DNA from: Chrysomallon squamiferum
Lineage: Eukaryota; Mollusca; Gastropoda; Neomphalida; Peltospiridae
Assembly (NCBI GenBank): GCA_012295275.1
Contig: CM022673.1
Location: forward strand, 18,218,810-18,261,309
Length of the DNA stretch: 42,500 nt
Direction: 5' to 3'
Position numbers and translations under genes: made by a program. Shown here in pieces: positions 23,510 to 35,149 of the stretch. Each line of letters begins with the position of its first letter. Within the stretch, counting starts at the first letter, position 1. The notes under the pieces are model-generated. The model made no database searches, had not been told where the DNA came from, and was given only the letters and a program-made list of their open reading frames with translations.

Positions 23510-24005
23510 TGAAAGAGAGCACATGATGACACAGCAAAGTGAATAATTTAGTATTATTCTGATTATATTATCAAAGCTCTTGATTGTTTATCAAAACTGA
23601 CTTAGCCATCAGCTTTTAGAAACATTTTAACTTACCTTTTCTCAATAATCACAAAGCGTCACGCAAGTTTTCTGCCAACGTTTTACTTCTTTCGTGACCA
23701 AAGTGATAGAATACGTAATGTAAATGTTTGAATTAATTAATTTTTTTCGCTTTCTTGGCATACTTCACTTATTCGTTCCTGTCTTTTTTTCTCTGATATT
23801 CAGTTTAACTCGAGACACTGTTAGCCTGTTTGTCAGTGTATTTCAGAAGTTGGACAGTGTACACCTAATTAGTGGTCACAGAGTACATAACTGTTAAGTT
23901 GAACGTTAGAGAATTTCAAAAGTGTTCTTTTTTATACAGTCATCTGCTGTATAATGCAGGTGTATTGTTTATCTTCGACTCATCTGACAATTTAACTATT
24001 GTGCT
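23510..24005. other. Intronic non-coding DNA, nothing recognised
   Basis: Unique-looking AT-rich sequence without a supported exon. Confidence 0.5.
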
Positions 24006-24017
24006 TTTAGTAGTTAT

Positions 24018-24085
24018 TATTTTTGTTGTTGCTGCTGTTGTTGTTGTCGTTGCTGTTGCTGTTGTAGTTGTAGTTCTTTTGCTTC
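24018..24085. repeat. Imperfect (GTT)n / (GCT)n microsatellite
   Basis: GTT and GCT triplets in an interrupted run, producing a poly-Val/Ala frame. Confidence 0.9.
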
Positions 24086-24149
24086 TAAAGATAAACTTTC
24101 ATCGAATTTGATCATGCTTTCTTTATTGTTCTTTCATTCACTATTTTTT

Positions 24150-24510
24150 GTTTCGTTTATTCATTGCGCAGTCTTTGTCGACTGTAAGGTTCCCGAACTA
24201 ATAGCAAGGACTCGTTTACAGTTTGGTTTTCGCCTTACAGGACCTCACACACCACGCTGTTTAGATTTACGAGTCACGTAGCGGTGAGACAGGAAGCAGT
24301 AACGTTGTTAGCAAGTGCATAACAGAAGTTTATCAGTGATCACTACATTTCTATTACCGCTGACAGCGATGTGCTTTTGTCGTTATCGTCCACTGGGGAA
24401 TTAGATCGAGAACTGATCAACATCTGCACACAGCGCCTATAACGAAGCGACAATCTAACGCGCCGCTGAACCGATTACGACAACTGCCACAGTCTCTTTT
24501 TGCCTCGCTA
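24150..24510. promoter_or_regulatory. CpG-richer intronic patch, possible enhancer or alternative promoter
   Basis: CpG content rises here (for example CGAAGCGACAATC and TAACGCGCCGCTGAACCG near 24,443-24,475). A segment at 24,241-24,285 is bounded by TTACAG and GTGAGA and could look like an exon, but it carries stop codons in two frames and no coding signal. Function is unknown. Confidence 0.25.
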
Positions 24511-24611
24511 ATCAATGAAGTGGAAATGGTGCACTGAATGTCGATGGAGGAATTTAAACTAGGAAAATGAGAATGTAATGGAGGCTTACTTTGTGTTTAC
24601 GATGTCGTTGA

Positions 24612-24637
24612 TTTAATTTAATTTATTTTTATTTTTA

Positions 24638-24668
<31 letters not shown>

Positions 24669-24716
24669 TTATTTTATTTATTTATTTATTTTATTTTTAT
24701 TTATCTTTATTTATTT
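24612..24716. repeat. (TTTTA)n / (TTTA)n microsatellite
   Basis: About ten ATTTT pentamers grading into TTTA tetramers. It is mirrored on the opposite strand at about 24,800-24,890. Confidence 0.95.
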
Positions 24717-24779
24717 ATCCTTCTGTTTGACAAGAATTGACAAGAAATGCAATAGCAGATAAATAAACTAAATATGTAC

Positions 24780-24900
24780 TGGAAAAAAAAAATAACGGTA
24801 AAAAAAAAAAAAAATAAAATAAAATAAAAATAAATAAAAAATAAATGAATGAATGAATAAATAATAAATAATAAATAATAATAATGATTATGATGATAAA
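24780..24900. repeat. (AAAAT)n / (AATG)n / (AAT)n microsatellite
   Basis: A runs, AAAAT pentamers, AATG tetramers and AAT triplets in succession. It is the approximate reverse complement of the array about 70-180 bp upstream, so the two can pair. Confidence 0.9.
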
Positions 24901-25059
24901 AATAAAACAAATGTCGCAACAAACAATTCCACAAGGAAGTCTGCTAAATTAATGAAAATAAAAACAATAAAAATGCATCAAGAAGCCAAACAGAACAAAA
25001 AAAAAATAAATAAATAAATTAAAAAGATTAGCAAGCAACAAATCAGAACCAGTAGTACA

Positions 25060-25135
25060 ACTAGCTAATTAACTAAGTAACTAAAAAACTAACTAGTAAC
25101 TAAGTTACTAACTAACTAACCGACTAACAAAATAA
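25060..25135. repeat. Degenerate (CTAA)n tract
   Basis: CTAA and variants (ACTAGTAACTAAG, CTAACTAACTAACCG) over about 75 bp. Confidence 0.8.
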
Positions 25136-25224
25136 ATACATAATTATCATCACATACTAACGTGAAAAAGCTTGAAATATTTTCCAGCAGACGAAGTGTT
25201 AAAGCGAAATCGGAAAATTATGAT

Positions 25225-26460
25225 AAAACTGTGTTGATAATAGCGTTGTGTGTCAATAACGAAGCTGTATGTTGATGTTAACACTGTTACTAATAGCTGT
25301 GTGTTGATAATAATAGTATGTGTTGATAATGAAACTGTATGTTGATGTTAACACTTTGTTACTAATAACTGTGTTGATAATGAAGCTGTATGTTGATGTT
25401 AACACTTTGTTACTAATAACTGTGTGTTGATAATGAAGCTGTTTGTTAATGTTAACACTTTGCTACTAATACCTATGTTGATAATAATATCTGTCGACAT
25501 TAAGGCTGTGTGTTGATAATAACACTGTAGGTTGATAATAATGCTGTATATCGATATTAACGCTGTGTGTTGATAATAACACTGTAGGTTGATAATAATG
25601 CTGTATGTTGATAATAACGCCGTGTGTTGATAATAATGCTGTATGTTGATATTAACGCCGTGTGTTGATAATAATGCTGTATGTTGATAATAACGCCGTG
25701 TGTTGATAATAATGCTGTATGTTGATAATAACGCTGTGTGTTGATAATAACACTGTAGGTTGACAATAATGCTGTATGTCGATATTAACGCCGTGTGTTG
25801 ATAATAATGCTGTATGTTGATAATAACGCCGTGTGTTGATAATAATGCTGTATGTTGATAATAACGCTGTGTGTTGATAATAACACTGTAGGTTGACAAT
25901 AATGCTGTATGTCGATATTAACGCCGTGTGTTGATAATAATGCTGTATGTTGATAATAACGCCGTGTGTTGATAATAATGCTGTATGTTGATAATAACGC
26001 CGTGTGTTGATAATAATGCTGTATGTTGATAATAACGCTGTGTGTTGATAATAACACTGTAGGTTGACAATAATGCTGTATGTCGATATTAACGCCGTGT
26101 GTTGATAATAATGCTGTATGTTGATAATAACGCCGTGTGTTGATAATAATGCTGTATGTTGATATTAACGCCGTGTGTTGATAATAATGCTGTATGTTGA
26201 TAATAACGCCGTGTGTTGATAATAACGCTGTGTGTTGATAATAATGCTGTATGTTGATAATAACACTGTAGGTTGACAATAATGCTGTATGTCGATATTA
26301 ACGCCGTGTGTTGATAATAATGCTCTATGTTGATAATAAAGCCGTGTGTTGATAATAACACTGCATGTTGATAATGACACTATATGTTGATAATAACGCT
26401 CTCTGTTCATAATAACGCTCTCTATTGATAATAACGCTCTCTATTGATAATAACGCTGTG
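25225..26460. repeat. 19-bp minisatellite with higher-order structure, about 1.2 kb
   Basis: The core unit is ACGCCGTGTGTTGATAATA and variants (ATGCTGTATGTTGATAATA). The first 260 bp are a diverged version in blocks of about 52-69 bp with CTTTGTTACTAATAAC. A variant marker, AGGTTGACAA, occurs at 25,757, 25,890, 26,061 and 26,270, at spacings of 133, 171 and 209 bp, that is 7, 9 and 11 units of 19. Because 19 is not a multiple of 3, the stop-free minus strand is open in all three frames and repeats the same 19 residues (for example STYSVIINTQRYYQHTALL). This explains the long minus-strand frames, which are not genes. Confidence 0.95.
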
Positions 26461-26464
26461 TCGC

Positions 26465-27470
26465 GTGTCTCCAAGACCAATTCACCCGCTCCCCCGTGCA
26501 CCGACAGCTGTTTTCACTGCCTTTCTCACTAATACAAATATGAAATATATCTGTGATGTATTTGGAACCCAGGGACAAGACGGATGGTCTATTTCAGGAA
26601 ATATAATCCTATGTGCTAATTAATATCAATAAATTATCCTGGAAGCAAAATTCTGCTGTCATTAATATCGGAATTGGTCGCAATCATGCTACGTCGTGCC
26701 CTGCAGGAATCGAGATGAAAGCGGATGTTACGTCACAAATTAGAACGTGGTTCCAGGATAATAATGATAATTTACAATATTATTTTTTTGCTTGAATATC
26801 GATTGAATATGCGACATTTAAAATTATTTCAGGTTTAAGTTACAGTGAAAATAACCATGAATAATATAATCGCTTTTCCGTCACTGCTTGTTTGAGAAAA
26901 ATTACAAAAATTGTCTGAAGGTATCTCAGTTTTATGTCAGCTTTGTTTAAATGTTTAATCTGCTAGTTTATTTATCAGGGATACACGAACAGGAAAAATG
27001 AGAAAAAATTTATGATCGTATTCTAAAAAGGTCTCCAGGGATGACGCTGTCTGAAGCAGTATTCTGAAAATAAGTTTAAAATTTCTCCCAGTGATAACTT
27101 TTCTTTGCTAATATTCACGCCATTATATTTTATTGTCGTAGACAAACAAAGATTTGAATAATGAATATCTAGATGTATATACATACTGAATACGACAGCA
27201 GCGATGATGATGATGATGTTGATAATGCTGATGAAAAGAATAAAAATAAGTAGTGTAATTAATTCACATTTTGACATTTTCGGACAGTTATTGCAAACCA
27301 TGACAAACATAATATCAATTTTCAGTTTGTTCCTTGTCAGGCGCCCTCTTCAAATAAATATTCACTAGAAATATTTATTTTGTTTTATTTATATAATTGT
27401 ATTTTGGTTTTCTTTTCGTTTCTTTTTATTTTCTTTTATTGAATATATGCAAAGCGACTAATAGATCGAC
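26465..27470. other. Intronic non-coding DNA, no exon recognised
   Basis: A slightly GC-richer part at 26,460-26,760 is followed by AT-rich DNA. A small (GAT)n run lies near 27,201-27,225. The frames at 26,613-26,795 and 27,023-27,310 have no recognisable domain. Confidence 0.5.
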
Positions 27471-27479
27471 AGCAATTTC

Positions 27480-27612
27480 CACTGCTCCTGCTGCTGCTAC
27501 TAATACTACTCCTAGTACTATTAGTTCTACTGGTACTACAACTTTTATGTCTAGTAGTACTACTGCTACTTGTTTTATTTGTTCACTAATATTACTACTA
27601 CTGTACTTCTAT

Positions 27613-27653
<41 letters not shown>

Positions 27654-27663
27654 ATAATAATAA

Positions 27664-27694
<31 letters not shown>
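27480..27694. repeat. Compound (CTA)n-(AAT)n-(AAAT)n microsatellite
   Basis: Interrupted TGC/ACT triplets become a pure CTA run near 27,612-27,650, then AAT, then AAAT tetramers to 27,694. Confidence 0.95.
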
Positions 27695-27891
27695 ACCATA
27701 CAAGTCTAATACTTAAGCTGGAAGCTAGGAAGTCTTGGTAGCTATGCAGCCGAAGTCGGATCGTAATAGCTGATAACTGTTTTCACGTCTGGGAACTCTC
27801 TATTACTTTACATCAGTAAAATATGATGATTAGAGTCCATATATTCTGTCACAACCGTTTTATCATCACAGACCTACAATAAGCCGAGGAA

Positions 27892-27905
27892 GTTGCCATG
27901 ACAAC
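27892..27905 (+). promoter_or_regulatory. RFX X-box-like site
   Basis: GTTGCCATGACAAC is a near-perfect X-box with an imperfect-palindrome structure. It differs by one base from the site at 31,085-31,098. Intronic; function inferred from the motif only. Confidence 0.4.
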
Positions 27906-28119
27906 AGCTAAAATGATTGTATAATTGTATAAAGGGGAACAAACCTTTTTTCTTTTTTTTTTAACTCAGTTTGAAACAGTCATACACATTTAAAAATATG
28001 CTGTCTGAATTTTATTTAATTACGCTGGTTATGTATTTATTTTTAAGTTTTATCTTTGCTTCGCTTTTAAAATTTTTATTTTTTATTTTATTAAACGTAA
28101 CAAAAATAAAAAATAAAAA

Positions 28120-28176
28120 AAAAAAATTATTAAAATTATTAAAATTATTTAAATTATTATTATTATTATTATTATT

Positions 28177-28215
<39 letters not shown>

Positions 28216-28246
28216 ATATTTATTTATTTATTTATTTATTTATGTT
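28120..28246. repeat. (TTA)n-(TTG)n-(TTTA)n microsatellite
   Basis: AATTATTAA variants lead into pure TTA units, then a sharp change to TTG units at about 28,179, then TTTA tetramers from about 28,218. It produces the poly-Leu part of the 115-codon plus-strand frame. Confidence 0.95.
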
Positions 28247-28249
28247 TTA

Positions 28250-29274
28250 TTTATTGTGCATTGTTTCTTTCACTTAAAATTGTCTTTGAATTTCGATTTG
28301 TTTCAAGTATGGATTTGATCCAGTCTATGCGCTCTTAGTGAAAACTAGAAAATAAATGATTTTTTTCTCATTCATTTCCCATCAAACATTTATCACAGTG
28401 TCACATGCACTCTAGAAACGCTAAGCAGAAAGAAACCCTGGTACTACTACATGTTACAGCACTCAGACCTACTACAATGTGTGTAATGTCTGCCAACACA
28501 ACGACCCTAAAGTTGTCTTGAAGCATTGGCTTCTTCGAGAGAATTTACTGCACCACTGAGTGGTAAATTCGATTAGCAGATTATTAGTTTAATAAACTTC
28601 CTCTTTGGAAAAATCTCTTTACGGTGATTCAAGACAGAGATTTAGAAAGTAATATGTGACCCAGTGGCATTTACAGTCTCGTTTGATGTGTCCATATGAG
28701 AGCTGAATATTTTCAGTAACGTCGCATTACTTTATCTATCACTGTCAGTTGCATGTCAGTCTAATAAAACCCAGAATATCTCACAGACTTTGAATTAGGT
28801 ATTTCCCGATTAATATGCACTTTTTCTCTTTTTATTTTCTTATCGTCTTCTCCTCTTTCTGTCTTTCTCTCTTTTATTTCTCTTCTCCTCAGTGTATCTT
28901 TTTTCTCTCATTCTCAAAGCTAGAACGACTTATATCAAGCAGTCTGAATGAAACAGTCAAGATCATGTACTGATGGTTTAAACTAATTTAAACAGTTGAA
29001 AGAAATTTGTTGTTTGCGTATCTTGTTAGCTGCACGTGTGTATGAACGAACTATTGATGGGCGGACTGACGAACGGTGTGGATCGATTTATGTGCATTTG
29101 CTTTTATACAAACTGACAGAAAATCATGTTTGTTGATCATGTGATTGAAAACTGCAATATGATCATTGTAGATTACTACCTGAACATTTGTTGTTCTGTA
29201 TGCGCTATGTCATGCAGTAGTATACCATACTTTGTTATACTATGTAATGTTATAACCATATATATACAGATAGG

Positions 29275-29275
<1 letters not shown>
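28250..29275. other. Intronic non-coding DNA
   Basis: Includes a pyrimidine-rich stretch of about 90 bp at 28,822-28,915 (TCTTTCTGTCTTTCTCTC). No exon is recognised. Confidence 0.5.

Positions 29276-29277
<2 letters not shown>

Positions 29278-29331
<54 letters not shown>
29278..29331. repeat. (GA)n microsatellite, 54 bp
   Basis: Uninterrupted AG dinucleotides, 27 units. Confidence 0.98.
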
Positions 29332-29333
<2 letters not shown>

Positions 29334-29656
29334 TTGTTTTAAATCGTGTGTACGTCGAGACGTAAAGGTCAGAGAGAAACGTGCAGTCTAGATTAGTAAT
29401 CACTGAGTAGTGCGTGGTATCAACTTAATGACATGTATATCGACCAGTTAGCCACGTGGTATATGTTACCACATTGTTTATCTAGAGTGCGCTGTGTTAA
29501 CACTCGTAATCTCTCCTGCATCAACTTCTCCTTCAACTCTCTATAATACACTGCTGGCTTCTCGCTACTTTACTTGTTAGTCAAAACAGATACAAGTCGT
29601 AATAGCTAATAACCAGCTTCTGGTCATACTGCGAATTTTATGTTAAATACAGAGAT

Positions 29657-29874
29657 CTGATGTACACACACAAATACACACACTCTCTCACTCTCTCTGT
29701 GTGTATATATATATAGATATATAAGATTATACTAACATATATAAATACGCATATACGCATATACATGTATACATATACACATACACAAACACACACATAC
29801 AAATACATAAACAAGCACACACATACATATACACATACACAAACATGCACACATACAAATACATAAACATGCAC
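29657..29874. repeat. (AC/AT)n tract with a 54-bp duplication
   Basis: Alternating AC, TATA and ACAT sequence. From about 29,771 a 54-bp unit (starting ACATATACACATACACAAAC) is present twice, ending at 29,874. The minus-strand Cys/Val/Tyr-rich frame is a repeat translation. Confidence 0.9.
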
Positions 29875-29879
29875 TATTT

Positions 29880-30230
29880 CTCAGATGCAGCACGGTTCAG
29901 ACGTAATTGAAAGTGCTGATATAAATAATAAATTACACGTGTAAACGCGGCAGACGTAATCCATTAATAAGTCTAATCTGCGGCGCATGCGGCTTTTCAA
30001 AACACAACTGAAAATTGTGCAGAGTTTATTAATTTTTCAAATGTTTCTATTCTGGATCAGCTGTACATAATTATAATACATAATGGATAAGTCTCTTGCT
30101 TTAAATTTTAAATAAAACCATTTATTCAGAAAATTTCGGCATCGCATGGAATACTTTGACAAAATGTGATATAAAAGTAAAATTTTGAACTTATTTGACA
30201 TATATCTCTATTTCAATTTTAAATATAGTC
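29880..30230. other. Intronic non-coding DNA with an NRF1-like site
   Basis: GCGCATGCGG at 29,983-29,992 is one base from the core NRF1 palindrome GCGCATGCGC. The rest is AT-rich. Confidence 0.35.
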
Positions 30231-30234
30231 ATTG

Positions 30235-30605
30235 TCACTGGAGTAGTAATAATAGTGGTAATAGCAGTAGTAGTAGTAGAGGGGTGGTCGTGGTGGAAGT
30301 AGTTTAATAGTAGTAGTAGTAATAGTAGAAGTTGTTAATAATAATAATAGTAGTAGCAGGAGTACTAATGGTGATAGCAGAAGTAGTATAATAATAATAA
30401 ATATAATAGCAATAGTAGGAGGAGTAGGAGTAGAAATAGCAGTGATAGTAGCAATAGTAGTAATAGTAATACTGTTGTAGAGGTGATAGAAGTAGTAGTA
30501 GAATAATAATAGTAGTATAGTTGTATGAGAAGTAGCAGTACTTGAAGCAGTAGTATAGTGGTTGAAGTAGTGGTAGTAGCAATGGTAGTTTGTGTAGTAG
30601 CACCA
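30235..30605. repeat. Degenerate (TAG)n / (TAA)n trinucleotide array, about 370 bp
   Basis: AGT and AAT triplets with many substitutions keep a three-base period over the whole span. It translates to Tyr/Leu/Ile- or Thr-rich frames on the minus strand in all three phases, up to 150 codons, which are not genes. A 21-base A run follows at about 30,647-30,667. Confidence 0.9.
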
Positions 30606-30669
30606 AATAATAATACAAAAAATAATACTTGCATTTGACCTGAACAAAAAAAAAAAAAAAAAAAAAATC

Positions 30670-31530
30670 AATTATTCTTTATTTAGCAGTGTAATTTCAC
30701 ATTAAGAAAAAAAAAAATGTACATGTTCGATTCTAACTAAATCAAATATAAAACCTAGAAATAATTTTAATGACAACGTCTAACAGAGCAGAATAATTTT
30801 ACTAAATGAGTGGGATAGACAGAGAAGGGAGGTAACTGTGAAAGATCGAAGTGATGATTCATAGCGCTGCAGGCTAACGGTGGCTAAAAATAGATTAAAA
30901 AATTCTAGACGTTAAGCAACGTGGAGATAAAGTTTCGAAACTACGGCCTGAATCAATAATCGGGTGAAAAGATTATCTCAAGTATCCACGATCTTGGTTC
31001 GTTCATTGCTAGCTTTACGAACAGTAACGATCGTTTCCGAGTATACTCGCGAAAGTAAACCGAACTCTTGATAGTATCTGCGGCGTTACCATGACAACAT
31101 ATTTTAGTTAACTACATTTAATGCTAATAATGAGACTGAATCTAAGTGCTAACGCATGTAAATTGTTGTAACATGCACCGAGTTACAAATCTCAGTGGAA
31201 CTTTAAAACCTTTCACTAATTTCTTTAAAACAAATCTAATGTAGCTTTCACTTCAGGTCACACTTCGTACATTGCAATATTTAAAACGAATAATAAAAAA
31301 AAAAAGACCAAAGCAAAGTAAAAAAATATTAAATAGCACACTGTAGTTTTGAAATAATTAAATCAATGACAATAAATGGTTCAAACTCAAGTCTTGGAGT
31401 AGAGCAGTGTATCTGGCTACATTTCTAGTACAAATTAATTTAATTCTGACAGAAAAATATGATAGAAGAAACAAATACGTTTTAGAACATTTCTGTTGAA
31501 CTTATAGAAAGAACAGTGTATATATTTATC
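30670..31530. other. Intronic non-coding DNA
   Basis: A CpG-enriched stretch at 30,995-31,100 (TCCGAGTATACTCGCGAAAG) ends with the X-box-like site listed separately. The rest is AT-rich with nothing recognised. Confidence 0.5.
31085..31098 (+). promoter_or_regulatory. RFX X-box-like site
   Basis: GTTACCATGACAAC fits the X-box pattern GTNRCC-N-RRYAAC and lies at the end of a CpG-enriched patch. It is almost identical to the site at 27,892. Confidence 0.4.
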
Positions 31531-31531
<1 letters not shown>

Positions 31532-31617
<86 letters not shown>

Positions 31618-31618
31618 A
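31532..31618. repeat. (TTA)n-(TTG)n microsatellite
   Basis: About 10 TTA units, then about 19 TTG units with a single sharp boundary near 31,562. Confidence 0.97.
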
Positions 31619-31619
31619 G

Positions 31620-32960
31620 ATTTTATTAGATTTTATTTTTTTATTTGGCAGGGATGATGGGAATTATTGGTAATTTCTTGGAAATAAAAAACCGACGTTG
31701 TTTCAAAATATTTATTAAATGATCGATGACTGTTTTCAGCCAGCAGCTCACGTCTTGTAGTAAACTACGCTAATTTATGTTTATGAAAATGATTATTGTA
31801 ACATTGAGCTGATAACTGTTATTAACGGTTCAGCCTCATTACAGGTATTGTGTTAACAGACGAATGAATTCAGTGTTTGTCAGTAATTGCAGTTTTCAGC
31901 AGTCGTTACTAACAAATCTCTTATCTCTTCTGCAAGACACTTTGTTATGATCAGTCGAGTGACAGCCTAACAAAGCCTGTTTGATGTTTTTGCTTTTCAA
32001 TCAAGCAGTCGTTTGAAATGCGCCTAACACTGACTGATGGTTAAAACAAGACTGTCTTGGGCCTCGGTTGTCTGCTGAAGACAGTGGTAGCGAGATGCAG
32101 AAGCCATTCCATCGTTTACTGGTAGGACTGGGCTAACCGTATAGAGAAAATATTCTTTTTACCTATTCTTTGAAAAACTTTTGATTTGATTGCTAAAATT
32201 AAATTTTATATTTTAACATACATGGTTAGATATTTCTCTGTACCAGCAAGTTATATTTTTAAAGGTAAAATTAAAGTATTACAATCCTTTGAAAAATTAA
32301 CGTTAACGATACGAGAGAATCAGAAAGGAGAAGTAAAAGAATCTGTTTCCGGCATTACGAGACTCCCGCGGCTAATGACGTCACTTGTTAATACAGCAGA
32401 TACGCTAAGATGGTAATAAACAGCCATTAGAGAGTTTTTCATTATGACAAATTGAACGATTATTTCATTAACACATTGTGTCGTTCCACACAGCGACCAG
32501 AAGTCCTCTTGTCAGCGTTGAGATACATCACAGTTTGACTGCTTTCAATTACAGTCTGCAAGGTCAAAATTAAATGTTGCTTAATTTGTTTTCGTTCTGT
32601 CACACTAATCCACGAAAACCAATGCATCTCGCATTAACACAGAGCCGTGTTCTTATCATCCAGCCATTAGTGAACACAGAGCCATTTCTTAGACGGTCCA
32701 TCAGTCTTAGACGCTCCACAGCTCCTCCTTTGTTCACGGCCGATAAGCTGGCGAAGTCGTGAAAAGACGCCATCAAATCTGGCAACGTGCTGTGTGTTGT
32801 GAATAATGAGGCAGGCTAAGGAAATATCCATTTTGTCTTTGTTGTTTACTGCTTTCCTCACTGACTGTTTCACCTCTAACAGTAGATGACCCTAACTGGT
32901 CAATGCGTGTACTTATTTACTCTGTCCGTTATCTGTAGTTTAATCAAATATTATTATTTG
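31620..32960. other. Intronic non-coding DNA, no exon recognised
   Basis: Unique-looking sequence, somewhat GC-richer at 32,340-32,400 and 32,600-32,800. Frames of 60-76 codons on both strands (for example 32,186-32,416 and 32,667-32,873) lack start context, splice sites or recognisable domains. Confidence 0.5.
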
Positions 32961-33099
<139 letters not shown>

Positions 33100-33104
33100 C
33101 GGTC

Positions 33105-35145
33105 GTTCAAAGTTTGTCTTGCTATTTGTCTTTCCGTATCACAAATACATTGTATTTATTTATTTTTTTGATATGTCTGTATCGCAAGTATCACAATATT
33201 CTGAGTACATACATCTGTCTATTTTCGTTTTTGTTTTTATTTTTGGTTATGTAAAGCACAGTTTACGCATTCACGAATAATAACGTATACAACATTATCA
33301 GATTGGTTTTTTTCGCTACAGTATAACGGAATAGCGTAAGAGAGCGCACATTGATTTAATAATTTACTTCAGATCATTTCACTAAAACCTGGGGTTTTTT
33401 GGTGATGTTATAAGCGGGCAGTGATCTTTGAGTAATATGTCGTTACACAACAGTTTGCTCGTTCATGTGTTCATCGTCTGTTTGTCTCCTGTGTTTGTCC
33501 GTTACGCGTCGGTCACACGCCATCCTGACATTCACCAGTGTTATTACGTGCTTACAGTCAATAACATCGCATAATGAACTAGGGATGACTTTCATCTACG
33601 AGCATTTTCTAACCTACAGCTAGTGAAAATAGTAATGTATATGATCCGTTATTGGTACAGGTTCAAACAGAGAGAGTAAGACCTCAGAATTTTGTTAGCT
33701 ATAACACAAACACTTACACAGGAAGAAAACCTAGGCTTCTGAATGATTTGTCCAACGTATTTTAGTTTATTTTCATTTGATTGACTGGTAAGAAATACAA
33801 ATTAAAGAAAATGACAGAAACATTGCCTAAAATAGTTTTTCAAATTACATGCAATATCGTGTTATTTTGAAACAGAAAATTACATTAAAAGAAAAAATTA
33901 TGTTCTTGTTTGGTAAGGTTACCGATTATATTCTGGTTGAACATATTAAAAAGCTAATTACAGTAATAAATAAATGACGTAATATGAGTTTGTAATATAG
34001 TTTATCATTTGTAAATGCCTGTAATATTAAATAATTTTTTACGGATTTGTTTTTCGATTTATAAAACTGAAATGTCCCAGTGGACTCAAAATCTTTCATG
34101 GTGTTGCTTTTATAACAAATATAAATTTTATTTCTTTATAAACAAATAAAGTAAATGATGCATTCTGCTAAAGAAATTTCTCTGTAAGCTGACTGCTGAC
34201 GTAGAACAACTAATAGTACTATTATTGTTAAAAATAAATTAGAAAAAAAAGAAAAAAAAAGAAAAACGCCCACAAAATCATGAGAGATTTATGCTTATTC
34301 AGCCTTAAATGAAAACGAGGTGCGAAAAAATATCATTTGGAAACAAACCTAATAGCTTTTTTTTGGAATTATAATAATATTAGACTTGACATTCAGTTTC
34401 TTTCAGAAGAAAAAAAAAAAAAAAAAAAATTTAAACTAAGGAATTTGGTAGAATTTTTTTTTTTTTTATTATTTTTTTTTTTTAAATCTTTTGGCCTCTC
34501 TATATTTAGCCAAAATAGAAATGTAGGTTTATAAAATAATATATATCTATTAGTATAACGAGCTGTTGAAACAGTAATTTGTTTATTCCAAAGTTAAAGT
34601 GAACGTGTATGAAGAAACAGGATATTCCCAGTGCGAGTGTTAAATCGGAGTTTCTACTTAGCGTTGTTTCTGCGTGTGGGTTTATTACTGAAACTCGGCT
34701 CACAGGGATTATTTAGCAATAATTTCTCTGATACTTCATTTGTCAGTCTTTTCTAAATAACGTAATACCAATTTGACGTGGCTGTGTAAAAAACTCGTCA
34801 ATAAATAACTGAAGAAATGCATGCATCTCTTTATCGGTTCTCAACGTTTCAATAACAACATTTATCACGTGTCAAACTAAAATAGACTTTCTCTGTTCGA
34901 CAAACATGCTCTCATTCCTGTCACTTACTGTATATAAACATTTCATATCAACTTTTTATAGGCAGCCGAACACACAGTATGTATTAATATCCTTATAAAT
35001 ACTCTCAGTCCAAATGGGGCATCACAGATGACTAGTTCGTGTAACCTATGATAGATAAAATAAACTAACTACACCCATCCCTCGCTTGAATATAGAGAAT
35101 ACCTAATTAAATGTCGAGTCTGCCAGTAATTCTAATACAATACAA
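33105..35145. other. Intronic AT-rich DNA, no exon recognised
   Basis: About 2 kb of unique-looking sequence with A and T homopolymer runs (34,410-34,430 and 34,457-34,483). The plus-strand frame 34,337-34,534 spans these runs and is not a gene. Confidence 0.55.
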
Positions 35146-35149
35146 ATTA

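Noticed and set aside
24241-24285. Possible cryptic exon between TTACAG and GTGAGA
   Set aside because: At least two of the three frames contain stops and the segment shows no coding signal.
25399-26410. Minus-strand frames of up to 166 codons with Tyr/Gln/His repeats
   Set aside because: They are the three-frame translation of a 19-bp minisatellite and have no flanking gene structure.
30219-30671. 150-codon minus-strand frame rich in Thr, Ile, Tyr and Leu
   Set aside because: It is a degenerate trinucleotide array read in frame; other frames of the same strand are equally open.
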